64,000 nt of DNA, taken from contig NZ_CP109031.1 in the NCBI RefSeq assembly GCF_036226925.1, positions 2,666,001 to 2,730,000 on the forward strand, in the 5' to 3' direction. Source of the DNA: Streptomyces sp. NBC_00659 (GTDB lineage: Bacteria > Actinomycetota > Actinomycetes > Streptomycetales > Streptomycetaceae). The position numbers and the translations under genes were made by a program. The notes below the pieces were generated by a model. It ran no database searches. It saw only the letters and a list, made by a program, of their open reading frames with translations, and was not told the origin of the DNA. Of this stretch, positions 43,536-52,597 are shown piece after piece. Each line of letters opens with the position of its first letter. The stretch's first letter is position 1.

Positions 43536-43736
43536 GTGGGAAAGGGCTCCGGTACGGACAGTGAGTCGTAGGTACTGCTTACGCCGGGAGCCCGTTTCGC
43601 TCTGTAGAAGCCGGACAGCCAAGGAAGCGCCCGGCCCGGCACAGCCGGAAGGCGCCTCGAGAACCGAGGGGACATACATACAGATGCGAGCACAGCCTGC
43701 TATGTCTGAGGAGCGCAGGCCCGCAGCGCAACTTGT

Positions 43737-43765
43737 AGCATACGGGGGCAGCCGGGCAGGGTCAA
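43737..43765 (-). promoter_or_regulatory. Strong vegetative promoter for rpsA
   Basis: Read on the minus strand: TTGACC (43765-43760), a 17-base spacer and TATGCT (43742-43737). This matches the consensus for the principal sigma factor very well and fits the high expression of a ribosomal protein gene. Confidence 0.75.
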
Positions 43766-43855
43766 TGCGCGAAGGCGCACACCCGGGGCGGATCGCCGCA
43801 ATCCCGGCACAAGACCTGTCTCACAAGGCCACGCGGGCGGTAGGACGCCTCTGTC

Positions 43856-44716
43856 GTGACACGCCCGAGACGGGTTGGACGGAAGAGTACGACGAGGGAG
43901 CCGATCATCCAAGAGCCCGAACCGTTCGAACCGGAAGCCACCCGACGTGATGCGGACCTCATCGAGAGTTCGCGGGCGAATCGGGGCTGGTGGGACCGGA
44001 ACGCGGACGACTACCAGATCGAACACGGCACGTTCCTCGGCGACGACCGGTTCGTGTGGTGTCCCGAGGGTCTCGACGAGGTGGAGGCCGAGCTGCTCGG
44101 CCCTCCGGAGGACCTCAAGGGCAAGGACATCCTGGAGATCGGCGCCGGAGCGGCCCAGTGCTCGCGCTGGCTGGCCGCGCAGGGCGCCCGCCCGGTGGCC
44201 CTGGACCTCTCCCACCGCCAGCTCCAGCACGCGCTGCGCATCGGAGGCGCCGTGCCCCTCGTGGAGGCGGACGCGAGCGCGCTGCCCTTCGCGGACGGCT
44301 CCTTCGACCTCGCGTGCTCGGCGTACGGCGCGCTGCCCTTCGTCGCCGACCCCGTACTGGTGCTGAGGGAGATCCACCGGGTGCTGCGCCCCGGCGGCCG
44401 CTTCGTCTTCTCGGTCACGCACCCGGTCCGCTGGGCGTTCCCCGACGAGCCGGGCCCCGAGGGCCTGTCGGTGTCCGCGTCCTACTTCGACCGAACCCCC
44501 TACGTGGAGCAGGACGAGGACGGCCGCGCGGTCTACGTCGAGCACCACAGGACGCTCGGCGACCGGGTGCGTGACGTGGTGGCCGGCGGCTTCCGCCTGG
44601 TCGACGTCGTCGAACCCGAGTGGCCCGCCTGGAACACCCAGGAGTGGGGCGGCTGGTCCCCGCTGCGCGGGAACCTCATTCCGGGCACGGCGATCTTCGT
44701 GTGCGAGCGGGACTGA
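43856..44716 (+). CDS. SAM-dependent methyltransferase
   Basis: 286 residues. Motif I is ILEIGAGAAQCSRWLAAQGA, motif II VALDLSHRQLQHAL, motif III SFDLACSAYGALPFVADP, motif IV VLRPGGRFVFSVTHP; the C-terminal block GLSVSASYFDRTPYVEQDEDGR and WNTQEWGGWSPLRGN is shared with a conserved actinobacterial family. GTG 43856 is the first in-frame start; the first 25 residues vary between homologues, so a later start is possible. A 36-base perfect palindrome follows the stop as terminator. Confidence 0.88.
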   Translation: MTRPRRVGRKSTTREPIIQEPEPFEPEATRRDADLIESSRANRGWWDRNADDYQIEHGTFLGDDRFVWCPEGLDEVEAELLGPPEDLKGKDILEIGAGAAQCSRWLAAQGARPVALDLSHRQLQHALRIGGAVPLVEADASALPFADGSFDLACSAYGALPFVADPVLVLREIHRVLRPGGRFVFSVTHPVRWAFPDEPGPEGLSVSASYFDRTPYVEQDEDGRAVYVEHHRTLGDRVRDVVAGGFRLVDVVEPEWPAWNTQEWGGWSPLRGNLIPGTAIFVCERD

Positions 44717-44754
44717 CCCGCACGGTCCACGAGCAACGGCCCGTGGCGAGGACG

Positions 44755-44790
44755 ACGACGAAGGGGAGCCGATCGGCTCCCCTTCGTCGT
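44755..44790 (+). terminator. 36-base perfect palindrome after the methyltransferase
   Basis: ACGACGAAGGGGAGCCGA (44755-44772) is followed directly by its reverse complement (44773-44790). As RNA it forms an 18-bp stem with a tight internal loop. No T tract follows; position suggests a terminator. Confidence 0.75.
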
Positions 44791-44925
44791 GTCGCGCGCC
44801 CACCCATCGTCGCGGTGCCGGTTCGTCGCGTCGCGGCTCCGTTTCGTCGCGTGGCGCCCGCGCGCCTGGGGGCTGTCCCGGAAGTTCCTGCGCGGCCGGT
44901 TCGGCGCTCGTACGAGACTGGGGGC

Positions 44926-47604
44926 GTGATCCGTTACGAAGCCCTGGACGCGCTGCCCGTGCGCGGCGCCCTGCCCGCGGTGGACGATGCCCTGGAGGGG
45001 CACGGCGCCGCGGTGCTGGTGGCGCCGCCCGGCACCGGCAAGACGACGCTGGTGCCGCTGGCCCTGGCAGGCCTCCTGGACGACGGGCGCCCGGCGCGCC
45101 GGGTGGTCGTGGCCGAGCCGCGGCGGATCGCGGCGCGGGCCGCCGCCCGGCGGATGGCGTGGCTGCTGGGCGAGAAGGTCGGGCGGAGCGTCGGTTTCAC
45201 GGTGCGCGGGGAACGGGTGGTCGGCCCTCACGCGCGCGTGGAGGTCGTCACGACCGGGGTCCTGCTCCAGCGGCTTCAGCGGGACCAGGAACTCGCGGGC
45301 GTCGACGTGGTCGTGCTCGACGAGTGTCACGAGCGGCATCTGGACGCCGACACGGTGGCCGCGTTCCTGCTGGACGTGCGGGCCGCGCTCCGTCCTGAAC
45401 TGCGGCTGGTCGCCGCGTCCGCGACGACGGACGCCGGAGGCTGGGCCCGGCTGCTGGGCGACGCGCCGGTCGTCGAGGCGCAGGGTGTCGCGTATCCGGT
45501 CGAGACAGTGTGGGCGCCGCCCGCGCGCCCCGTGCGGCCCCCGCACGGGATGCGGGTGGACCCGGCGCTGCTGACGCACGTGGCCTCCACGGTGCGGCGG
45601 GCGCTGGCCGAGCGCTCGGGTGACGTCCTGTGCTTCCTTCCCGGGGTCGGGGAGATCGCGCGGGTGGCCGGGCAGCTGGGCGGTATCGGGGATGTCGACG
45701 TCCTTCAGGTGCACGGGCGGGCTCCGGCGGCCGTGCAGGACGCGGTGCTCACGGCCGGTGCGCGGCGCCGCGTGGTCCTTTCGACCTCGGTGGCCGAGTC
45801 GTCGCTGACGGTTCCGGGGGTGCGGGTGGTCGTGGACTCGGGGCTCGCGCGCGAGCCGCGGGTGGACCACGCGCGCGGGCTGAGCGCCCTGGCGACCGTA
45901 CGGGCCTCGCAGGCGGCCGGGCGGCAGCGGGCGGGGCGGGCCGGGCGTGAGGCGCCGGGCACGGTCTACCGTTGCTGGGCGGAGGCGGAGGACGCCCGTC
46001 TGACGCGGTTCCCGGCCCCCGAGATCAAGGTGGCCGACCTGACGGCGTTCGCGCTCCAGGCGGCCTGCTGGGGCGATCCCGGGGCGACGGGGCTGGCCCT
46101 GCTGGATCCGCCGCCGGGCGGGGCGATGGCGGCGGCGCGGGCCGTCCTGTCGGCCGTGGGCGCGGTCGACGCCACGGGGCGGGCCACGGACCGCGGTGTC
46201 CGCATGTCCCGCCTGGGACTGCACCCCCGGCTGGCGCGCGCCCTGCTGGACGCGACCCCGCTGGTGGGCGCGGCGCGGGCCGCCGACGTGGTCGCCCTGC
46301 TGAGCGAGGAACCCCCGCGCGAGTACGGCGACGACCTGGCCTCGGCCTGGCGCACCGCCCGGCGCGGCGGCGACGCCTACGCGGCCCGCTGGCGCGCCGA
46401 GTCCCGCCGCCTCCGCTCGTCGGCGGCCGGCCTCGCACCCGCCTCCACCTCGGCTTCCGCACCCACACCCGCACCCGCACCCAGCCAGGCCTCGCCCTCC
46501 GGCTCTCGCGGCCCGGCATCGCCCTCGGGCTCCCCCGCCGTCACCTCCGGCTCCCCTTCCTCAGAAGCCTCCCCCGACCCCTCCGCCTCCCCTTCCTCTC
46601 CGGGCCTGCGCGCCGGTGAGGCGGAGCCCGGGGACGACCGGGTCGTCGGGCTCGTCGCCGCACTGGCGTTCCCCGAACGCGTCGCGCACCTGAAGGGCGG
46701 CTCCCACCTCATGGTCAACGGGACCCGAGCCGACACCGGCGAGGGATCCGTCCTGCGCGGTGCTCCCTGGCTCGCCGTCGCCGTCGCCGACCGCCCCGTC
46801 GGCAGGGGGCACGCGCGCGTGCGGCTCGCGGCGGTGATCGACGAGCCGACGGCACGGCGGGCCGCCGCCGGCCTGTACGCCGAGGGCGACGAGGTCCACT
46901 GGGCCGGGGGCGATGTCGTCGCCCGGCGGGTGGAGCGGCTGGGGGCGGTGGAGCTGGCCGTGCGGCCGCTGCGCGAGGCGGACCCCGGGCTCGTACGGGA
47001 GGCGCTGCTCGAAGGGCTGCGGGAGGAGGGCTTCGGCCTGCTGCGGTGGTCGCCGGACGCCGAGGTGCTGCGACTGCGGCTCGCGTTCCTGCGCCGGCGG
47101 CTGGGCGACCCGTGGCCGGACGTCTCCGGAGAGGCTCTTCACGCGCGCGTGGAGGAGTGGCTGGAGCCCGAGCTGAGCCGTGCCCGGCGGCGGGCGGACC
47201 TGGCGCGGATCGACGCCGGGCAGGCACTGAACCGGCTGCTTCCCTGGGCCACCGGCGAGGCGGCCCGGCTCGACGAGCTCGCGCCCGAGCGGATCGAGGT
47301 GCCGAGCGGTTCGAGAATCCGCGTCGACTACACCGACCCGGCACAGCCGGTGCTCGCCGTGAAGCTCCAGGAGATGTTCGGGCTCCACGCCTCGCCCACC
47401 GTCGCCGGCGTGCCCGTGCTCGTGCATCTCCTGTCCCCCGCCGGCCGGCCGGCCGCGGTGACCGCCGATCTCGCGTCCTTCTGGAAGGACGGCTACAACG
47501 GCGTACGGGCCGAACTGCGCGGCCGCTACCCCAAGCACCCGTGGCCCGAGGACCCGGCGACCGCCGAGCCGACGCGGTACACCAACGCCCGGCTCAGGCG
47601 CTGA
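44926..47604 (+). CDS. hrpB: ATP-dependent helicase HrpB
   Basis: 892 residues. The DEAH core is clear: Walker A VAPPGTGKTTLVPL near 33, VVLDECHERHLDADTV (DECH box) near 130, ASATTDAGGW, VVLSTSVAESSLTVPGV, AGRQRAGRAGREAPG (motif VI). The HrpB-specific C-terminal domain ends in the family-typical LNRLLPW, FGLHASPTVAGVPVLVHLLSPAGRP and YNGVRAELRGRYPKHPWPEDP. Between core and C-terminal domain lies a 60-residue Ser/Pro/Ala tract (about 498-560), absent in most homologues. The role in RNA metabolism of non-enteric bacteria is poorly known. The last 11 bases overlap the convergent DUF3068 gene. Confidence 0.94.
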   Translation: MIRYEALDALPVRGALPAVDDALEGHGAAVLVAPPGTGKTTLVPLALAGLLDDGRPARRVVVAEPRRIAARAAARRMAWLLGEKVGRSVGFTVRGERVVGPHARVEVVTTGVLLQRLQRDQELAGVDVVVLDECHERHLDADTVAAFLLDVRAALRPELRLVAASATTDAGGWARLLGDAPVVEAQGVAYPVETVWAPPARPVRPPHGMRVDPALLTHVASTVRRALAERSGDVLCFLPGVGEIARVAGQLGGIGDVDVLQVHGRAPAAVQDAVLTAGARRRVVLSTSVAESSLTVPGVRVVVDSGLAREPRVDHARGLSALATVRASQAAGRQRAGRAGREAPGTVYRCWAEAEDARLTRFPAPEIKVADLTAFALQAACWGDPGATGLALLDPPPGGAMAAARAVLSAVGAVDATGRATDRGVRMSRLGLHPRLARALLDATPLVGAARAADVVALLSEEPPREYGDDLASAWRTARRGGDAYAARWRAESRRLRSSAAGLAPASTSASAPTPAPAPSQASPSGSRGPASPSGSPAVTSGSPSSEASPDPSASPSSPGLRAGEAEPGDDRVVGLVAALAFPERVAHLKGGSHLMVNGTRADTGEGSVLRGAPWLAVAVADRPVGRGHARVRLAAVIDEPTARRAAAGLYAEGDEVHWAGGDVVARRVERLGAVELAVRPLREADPGLVREALLEGLREEGFGLLRWSPDAEVLRLRLAFLRRRLGDPWPDVSGEALHARVEEWLEPELSRARRRADLARIDAGQALNRLLPWATGEAARLDELAPERIEVPSGSRIRVDYTDPAQPVLAVKLQEMFGLHASPTVAGVPVLVHLLSPAGRPAAVTADLASFWKDGYNGVRAELRGRYPKHPWPEDPATAEPTRYTNARLRR

Positions 47605-48586
47605 CGGGCTCGGGGTCGGCGGCCTGCGTCGGCGCGGGTTCGCCCGGCCTGCGGCCGCGGGCCTCCAGATACAGGGAGAGGGCCAGCAGGGCCGCGCCCA
47701 GGAGCAGGAAGCCCCAGGGGAGGTAGGAGGTCATCATCAGGACGAGGGTGCGGTTGGACTTGACGAGGTCGACGGTGTGCCGGATGTAGTCCTCGCGCAT
47801 CTTCACGTCCCCGGAGAAGGCGGTCACCTTGTCCCGCCCTCCCAGGAGGGTGCCGCCGCGGAGTTCCTCCTTGTGGCTCTCCTCGCCGTAGACGGGTGCT
47901 CCGGTGACCGGCTCGACCCAGAACCTGCGGACGGTGGTGTACCAGCGGGTGGTGCCGGTCTTGGCGAGGGACTGCGGGGTGACGCCCTGGACGGGCATGA
48001 TCCTGGGGAACTTCACCTTGGTCCAGGGGATGGTCTGCTCGAAGTAGTAGACCTTGACGCCCCGGAAGGTCCGGGTGCCCTTGTAGTGGATGGGCGCCGA
48101 GGTGCGGGTCTGCGCGTCGAAGTACTCGTAGTCCCGTTTCTCGGTCCTGAAGGGCCATTTGAACTCGATGCCCTGGCGGGTGACGGGGTCGCCGTCGACG
48201 GACTCGCCGGTGGCGTGGACGGGTTCCTGGCTGTGCGCGTCGAAGATGTAGCGCTCGGGGAGCTTGGAGACCATCTTCCCGTCGGGTCCCTGGACGTAGG
48301 ACAGGGAGTCCCAGACGACGACGTCACGGCCCGCGGTCCGCTCGATCCGCTCGGAGGCCTCGACGTTGCCCTTGAGGGTCTGCACGACGGTGACCTTGGA
48401 GACCTTCCTGGCCTTCATGGTGCCGTAGTCGAGGAGGGTCGCGCCCTTCGCCTCCAGGACCATGTCCTGATACTGGCCGGCGGGGATCTTGGCCAGGCGC
48501 GGGAAGGCGTACCAGCGCAGCAGCGGGGACAGCGCCGCGAAGAACACGGCGAGCGCGAGCAGGATCAGGCTTGCCTTGCGGCGCAT
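47594..48586 (-). CDS. DUF3068 membrane-anchored protein
   Basis: 330 residues, with a hydrophobic helix at each end (LILLALAVFFAALSPLLRW and LPWGFLLLGAALLALSLYL) and an extracellular beta-rich domain between (VVWDSLSYVQGPDGKMV, VTRQGIEFKWPFRTEKRDYEY, TRTFRGVKVYYFEQTIPW). This layout is the actinobacterial DUF3068/PorA-related family. The function is unknown; homologues are often linked to the cell envelope. GGGAGGG precedes the ATG by nine bases. The stop overlaps the end of hrpB. The SPW_0924-type microprotein gene lies upstream on the same strand. Confidence 0.88.
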   Translation of the reverse strand: MRRKASLILLALAVFFAALSPLLRWYAFPRLAKIPAGQYQDMVLEAKGATLLDYGTMKARKVSKVTVVQTLKGNVEASERIERTAGRDVVVWDSLSYVQGPDGKMVSKLPERYIFDAHSQEPVHATGESVDGDPVTRQGIEFKWPFRTEKRDYEYFDAQTRTSAPIHYKGTRTFRGVKVYYFEQTIPWTKVKFPRIMPVQGVTPQSLAKTGTTRWYTTVRRFWVEPVTGAPVYGEESHKEELRGGTLLGGRDKVTAFSGDVKMREDYIRHTVDLVKSNRTLVLMMTSYLPWGFLLLGAALLALSLYLEARGRRPGEPAPTQAADPEPVSA

Positions 48587-48611
48587 CTCGACGGCCCTCC
48601 CGGTGCGTGCG

Positions 48612-48746
48612 TCAGGGGTGCTTGGGGACGGTGGTGAGCAACGGCTTCGGCGAGGTGTGTCCGGCGGGCGAGCCCATGGCCGTGATGGTCAGGACCAGCG
48701 CGAGTGCCGCGGCGAGACCGGTCGCGGCGGCGATGAGGGCACGCAT
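48612..48746 (-). CDS. SPW_0924-family microprotein
   Basis: 44 residues, ATG 48746 to TGA at 48614-48612, with GGGAGG five to six bases before the ATG and G/C in almost every third position. The product has one transmembrane helix (RALIAAATGLAAALALVLTI) followed by TAMGSPAGHTSPKPLLTTVPKHP. I recall this as the SPW_0924 family, conserved next to DUF3068 in Streptomyces, of unknown role. Its tail ends with a short positively charged PKHP. It is likely co-transcribed with the DUF3068 gene 25 bases downstream. Confidence 0.85.
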   Translation of the reverse strand: MRALIAAATGLAAALALVLTITAMGSPAGHTSPKPLLTTVPKHP

Positions 48747-48840
48747 GCGGGCCTCCCGGGGCCAGGAGCTGATACATCGTCAGGTCCGGCACCGTAGCAA
48801 CGGCGGGGCGAGATGAGAACACGTCGCGCGCACAACGGAT

Positions 48841-48878
48841 CAGGGCGCCCCCGCGGCATGAGCCGGGAGGGCGCCCTG
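48841..48878 (-). terminator. Nested hairpin after the lytic transglycosylase gene
   Basis: CAGGGCGCCC (48841-48850) and GGGCGCCCTG (48869-48878) pair over 10 bp, with a nested CGGC-ATGA-GCCG stem-loop inside. It lies about 35 bases past the stop codon. Confidence 0.6.
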
Positions 48879-48913
48879 GAGGCGAGCTGGTGCCGCGCGG
48901 TGGCGGGGCGGTT

Positions 48914-50620
48914 CTAGGAGGCGGTGGGAGAGGCCGTGGGAGTGGCGGTGGCAGGAGCGGCGGCCACCGTCAGTTCGACGGTCAGCGTGGCCCCGCCCGT
49001 GGTGGTGATGCGGAGCAGGAAGGTGCCGGTGGTGTCGTCGGCGTACAGCTTCGGCAGCTTCAGCAGGCCGTCCGCGTCCGTGGTCAGGGCGGTGAGGGTG
49101 CGTACGGTCCTGCCGTCCGCGTCCTTGAAGTAGGGGCCCTTGTCGTTCTCGGTGGCGTCGTCGGCGGACTTGACCAGGGTCGCGGTCGCGGCGACCTTGC
49201 CCGCCACGGCGCCCTTGTAGGTGGCCTTCACCTCGACCTGGTCGGCGAACTCGCCGCCCGGGACGCAGGTCGGCGCGGTGTCGCCGATGCGGGCCAGGGC
49301 GTCGGCCTGGCGCGCGCTGACACCCGCCGTGTAGTCGAGGCCGGCCATGACGCGGCCCACCACGGTGACGCGGACCGTGAAGTCGCCCGTCTTCTCGCCC
49401 GCCACGAGCGCGGGCGCGCCGGCGATGCCGAGCCCGTTGGTGACCAGTGTGGCGACGCTCTCGCCGCCGGTGAAGGTGGCGTCGGTGTCACCGACGATCG
49501 TGAACCGCACCCGGACCTTCGCCACCGGCTTGCCGGCCTTGTCCTCGGTCCGCACGGCGATCTTCTGCGCGAACGTGTCCCCGGCGGTCGCCGTGAGCTT
49601 CCCGGCGCCCATGTTCGTCAGGTGGTCCACCGTCTCGGTGGGCGTCGGCGTGGGCGTGGGCGGGGTCGTCGGAGGCGGGGTGGAGGGCGGCGGGGTCGGC
49701 TTCGGGGCGGGGTTCGCCGGGTCGCCGCCCGGCGGAGGGGTCACCGGCGGCGTGGGTGTGGGGCTCGGCGTGGTCGTGTCGTCGCTGTTGTGCGAGGGCA
49801 GCGTGCCGGTGCCGTCCGGTACCTCGTGCGTGCCCTTGCGGTAGTACTCCAGCCACGACAGGACGGTGTTGAGGTACTCCGTCGAGTTGTTGTAGCTGAG
49901 GATCGCCGCGTTCATGTGCGCCTGGACCGCCATGTCGTGGTCGAATCGGCACAGGTAGTGCCCCGCGGCCAGCGCCGCGTCGTAGATGTTGTTGGGGTCC
50001 TTCTTGCCGTCGCCGTTGCCGTCGCGGCCCGCCCACTCCCAGGTGGAGGGGATGAACTGCATGGGCCCGACGGCGCGGTCGTAGGTGCTGTCGCCGTCGT
50101 ACGCGCCGTTGTCGGTGTCCTTGATGTTGGCGAAACCGTAGCCGTTCAGGACCGGGCCGAGAATGGGCGACAGGGTCGTGCCGTTCGCGTCGACGCGGCC
50201 GCCGCGGGCCTGGCCCGACTCGACCTTGCCGATGGCGGCGAGAAGCTGCCAGGGCAGGTTGCAGGTCGGCTTGGACTCGCGCAGCGACGCCTCGGCCTGC
50301 TTGTAGGCGGCCAGCACGGTGGCCGGGATGCCCGCCTCGGCGACGCCCGTGGCGGCGGGCGTGCCGCTTCCCGTGGTCGGCGCGGGGTTGGGGCTCTGCA
50401 GCGGCGGAAGGTCCGTGTAGTAGCGCCCGTTGCCGGTCGCGGTGCCGTCACCGCCCGTGTCGCCGGTGCCCAGGCCGAGGTCGGCGCCCGCCGACTGTCT
50501 GCCGTGGTCGTCGGTGATCACTCCCGGGGCCTGGGAGGCGGACAGAGCCGCGACCGCGGCCGCGGCCACTGCGGTGGTTGCCGCGCCCTTGCGCAGCCTC
50601 CTGCCGAATTGCGCCGCCAT
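48914..50620 (-). CDS. Secreted lytic transglycosylase with C-terminal beta domains
   Basis: 568 residues. A signal-type N terminus (TTAVAAAAVAALSASQAPG) is followed by the SLT_2/MltB-type catalytic domain: ICNLPWQLLAAIGKVESGQ-like block with catalytic Glu134, then YDRAVGPMQFIPSTWEWAGRDGNGDGKKDP and HYLCRF. A Pro/Thr-rich linker (TPTPTPTE) leads to a C-terminal Ig-like region with two cysteines, which may bind the cell wall. It cleaves peptidoglycan glycan strands during growth or spore formation. The ATG at 50620 has GGAGGGG upstream. A terminator hairpin follows. Confidence 0.9.
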   Translation of the reverse strand: MAAQFGRRLRKGAATTAVAAAAVAALSASQAPGVITDDHGRQSAGADLGLGTGDTGGDGTATGNGRYYTDLPPLQSPNPAPTTGSGTPAATGVAEAGIPATVLAAYKQAEASLRESKPTCNLPWQLLAAIGKVESGQARGGRVDANGTTLSPILGPVLNGYGFANIKDTDNGAYDGDSTYDRAVGPMQFIPSTWEWAGRDGNGDGKKDPNNIYDAALAAGHYLCRFDHDMAVQAHMNAAILSYNNSTEYLNTVLSWLEYYRKGTHEVPDGTGTLPSHNSDDTTTPSPTPTPPVTPPPGGDPANPAPKPTPPPSTPPPTTPPTPTPTPTETVDHLTNMGAGKLTATAGDTFAQKIAVRTEDKAGKPVAKVRVRFTIVGDTDATFTGGESVATLVTNGLGIAGAPALVAGEKTGDFTVRVTVVGRVMAGLDYTAGVSARQADALARIGDTAPTCVPGGEFADQVEVKATYKGAVAGKVAATATLVKSADDATENDKGPYFKDADGRTVRTLTALTTDADGLLKLPKLYADDTTGTFLLRITTTGGATLTVELTVAAAPATATPTASPTAS

Positions 50621-50860
50621 CGAGTGAACCCCTCCTACGGACGACCGGTGTGACCCGTCGCCTCTCAGTCCTGCGCTGCCACTGCCTCCGGCCGTGCTCC
50701 CCGCACGGCAACCCAGGCGACCCTATGACAACTTCCGTCGCCCAGGGACCTGTTCGCGCCCGATATTCACCAGTTGGCCATGTACCGCCGTCCCGCATAC
50801 TGGCCTCCGGTGATCAACCGGCCGACCATAACCAGCCAACAAAAGACGCAGGGGGACGAT

Positions 50861-51715
50861 TTGCCCTTCACCCTCAGCCACGCGGCCGCCGTACTGCCCG
50901 CGATCCGCGGGAACGGAAGCGGCCGCGGCCGATTGATTCCCGCCGTTCTCGTGGCGGGCTCCTTCGCGCCCGACCTGACCTACTACGCCGCGAGCGTAGT
51001 GCCCGGGGCGATGGAGTTCGGCACGTTCACCCACGCCTTCACCGGCGTGTTCACGGTCGATGTGCTGATCGCATGGACGCTGGCGGGTGCCTGGCTGGTG
51101 CTGCGCGAACCCCTGGTGGCGTTGATGCCGGGGGCACGACAGGGGCGCACGGCACAACTCCTGCGCTGCGGAGCCGCGCGTGAGCCGGTGCGCGCGCCGA
51201 CCGTTCTGCGGTGGTACGCCTCCGCGGTGCTCGGCGCGCTGACGCATGTCGTGTGGGACGCGTTCACCCATCACGACCGGTGGGGGGTACGACTGTTCCC
51301 CGTCCTCGGGCACAACCTCGCGGGCTCGCCGCTCTACTGGTACGTCCAGTACGGCAGTTCGGCCCTCGCGGCCGTCGTGATCGTGACCTTCGTGGTGCTC
51401 GCGCTGCGCCGCGCACCGGACGGCCCCGCCGTCGCGGTGCCCGTGCTGTCCACCGCCGACCGGTGGCTGGCCGCGACGGTGATCGGCGGCCTCGCGCTGG
51501 CCTCCGCGGTACAGCGGGCGATCCGCTGGTGGACGTACTGGAAATCCGTCGCGAAGCCGTGGGAACTCATCCCGGCACTGTGCTTCGGCGGGGGCGCCGG
51601 CCTGGTCCTCGGCCTCGGTCTGTACGTCATCGCCGTCAGGATGTGGCGTCCCGCTCCGGCTCGTCCCGGTCCCGCGGCGGCGCGTACCGAGCCGAGCCGT
51701 CCCGCCGCTCGCTGA
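50861..51715 (+). CDS. DUF4184 family membrane protein
   Basis: 284 residues with about six helices. DUF4184 proteins start with PFTLSHAAAVLP, exactly what follows the TTG at 50861; AGGGGGAC lies four to five bases before that TTG, which decides this rare start over an upstream in-frame ATG at 50774. Other marks are SFAPDLTYYA, FTHAFTGVFTVDVLIAW and LTHVVWDAFTHHDRWG, with histidine/aspartate patterns as in membrane metal-dependent hydrolases (YdjM-like). Function unknown. The last 80 bases overlap the convergent secreted-protein gene. Confidence 0.82.
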   Translation: MPFTLSHAAAVLPAIRGNGSGRGRLIPAVLVAGSFAPDLTYYAASVVPGAMEFGTFTHAFTGVFTVDVLIAWTLAGAWLVLREPLVALMPGARQGRTAQLLRCGAAREPVRAPTVLRWYASAVLGALTHVVWDAFTHHDRWGVRLFPVLGHNLAGSPLYWYVQYGSSALAAVVIVTFVVLALRRAPDGPAVAVPVLSTADRWLAATVIGGLALASAVQRAIRWWTYWKSVAKPWELIPALCFGGGAGLVLGLGLYVIAVRMWRPAPARPGPAAARTEPSRPAAR

Positions 51716-52412
51716 CCGCCCTGCCGGCGGTGAGACCGCGGAACAGACCACCGCCCCGGAAGAAGCCCCGGTGCACGGCTCGGGCGACCCGCTCGACGAC
51801 GCGGGCACCGTAGGGCGTCGTCGGATGGTCGTACGACAGGACGATGACGCGGTAGCTGCGGGCCGGGCCGGTGAAGGAACCGATGCCGTGGACGCGCCCG
51901 CCGTTCGCGGCCCGGGGCAGCCTGCCGGTCGAGATGTGCGCCCCCCGTCCGCGCGAGGGACCGAAGAACACCCTCCGGGGCCGGCCCTCACGCAGCCGCA
52001 TGAACCCCCGCAGGCGGCCCGCGCCGGCCCTCAGGAACGCGCGGACGCCGGCGACCACCGCCGGCCACCGCAACCGGTCACCGGCCGTCGTGCGGGCCCG
52101 GTCGCCGCTCGTGTCGTCGGGCACCGACACCAGGACCGTACCCGGGCGCGCGGACAGGGCCGCCTGGAGATCCCGGGACAACCGGGCTCCGAAATCCTCC
52201 TCGCGATCCTCGCCACGGGAGGAACCGACGAGCCCCGGCAGCCGGGCAGAACCCGCTTCGGCCGCGACCGCGGGTACCGGCGCGAACAGGACCGGGACGA
52301 CGGCCGCGGCCACCGTCGCGGTCGCGACCACCACGGTCGTGACCATGACTGTACGGCGGTGGAGCGTGCGCATACCCGTGGCCGTACGGCGGTGGAGCGT
52401 GCGTATACCCAT
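51636..52412 (-). CDS. Secreted protein of unknown function with duplicated N terminus
   Basis: 258 residues. Third-position G/C is high throughout, which supports coding despite the 80-base overlap with the DUF4184 gene. The N terminus duplicates TLHRRT (residues 5-10 and 16-21) because of a 30-base direct repeat, then comes a membrane or signal segment (TVVVATATVAAAVVPVLF) and a basic, Arg-rich domain containing PGTVLVSVPDDTSGDRA and YRVIVLSYDHPTTPYGARVV. I do not recognise the family. Start candidates are ATG 52412 (AAGGA eight bases upstream) and the repeat-derived ATG at 52373. Confidence 0.6.
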   Translation of the reverse strand: MGIRTLHRRTATGMRTLHRRTVMVTTVVVATATVAAAVVPVLFAPVPAVAAEAGSARLPGLVGSSRGEDREEDFGARLSRDLQAALSARPGTVLVSVPDDTSGDRARTTAGDRLRWPAVVAGVRAFLRAGAGRLRGFMRLREGRPRRVFFGPSRGRGAHISTGRLPRAANGGRVHGIGSFTGPARSYRVIVLSYDHPTTPYGARVVERVARAVHRGFFRGGGLFRGLTAGRAVSERRDGSARYAPPRDRDEPERDATS

Positions 52413-52413
52413 G
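52351..52413 (-). repeat. 30-bp direct repeat, 33-bp period, at a gene start
   Basis: Two copies (52351-52380 and 52384-52413) differ at two positions. The period is 33 bases, so the reading frame is kept and an ATG codon is duplicated with it. Confidence 0.75.
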
Positions 52414-52527
52414 CCCGCATCCTTACGTCACCCTCCGGCCCGGGGCTCCTTGTACGGGCCACGCGGGTGACGCCCCACGGGCCCGCCCCGAACCGCCCCG
52501 AACCGCCCGGCATACGGCCGGGAACGC

Positions 52528-52577
52528 CCGAGGGCCGTGTCCCCGGCACCACGTGGTGCCGGGGACACGGCCCTCGG
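52528..52577 (-). terminator. 50-base perfect palindrome downstream of polA
   Basis: A 25-base arm beginning CCGAGGGCCGTGTCCCCGGC is followed directly by its exact reverse complement. It lies 20 bases past the polA stop and over 100 bases before the start of the preceding gene. It is probably the polA terminator; as DNA it could also extrude as a cruciform. Confidence 0.75.
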
Positions 52578-52597
52578 CCGAAGGCGTCGTCCGCTGC

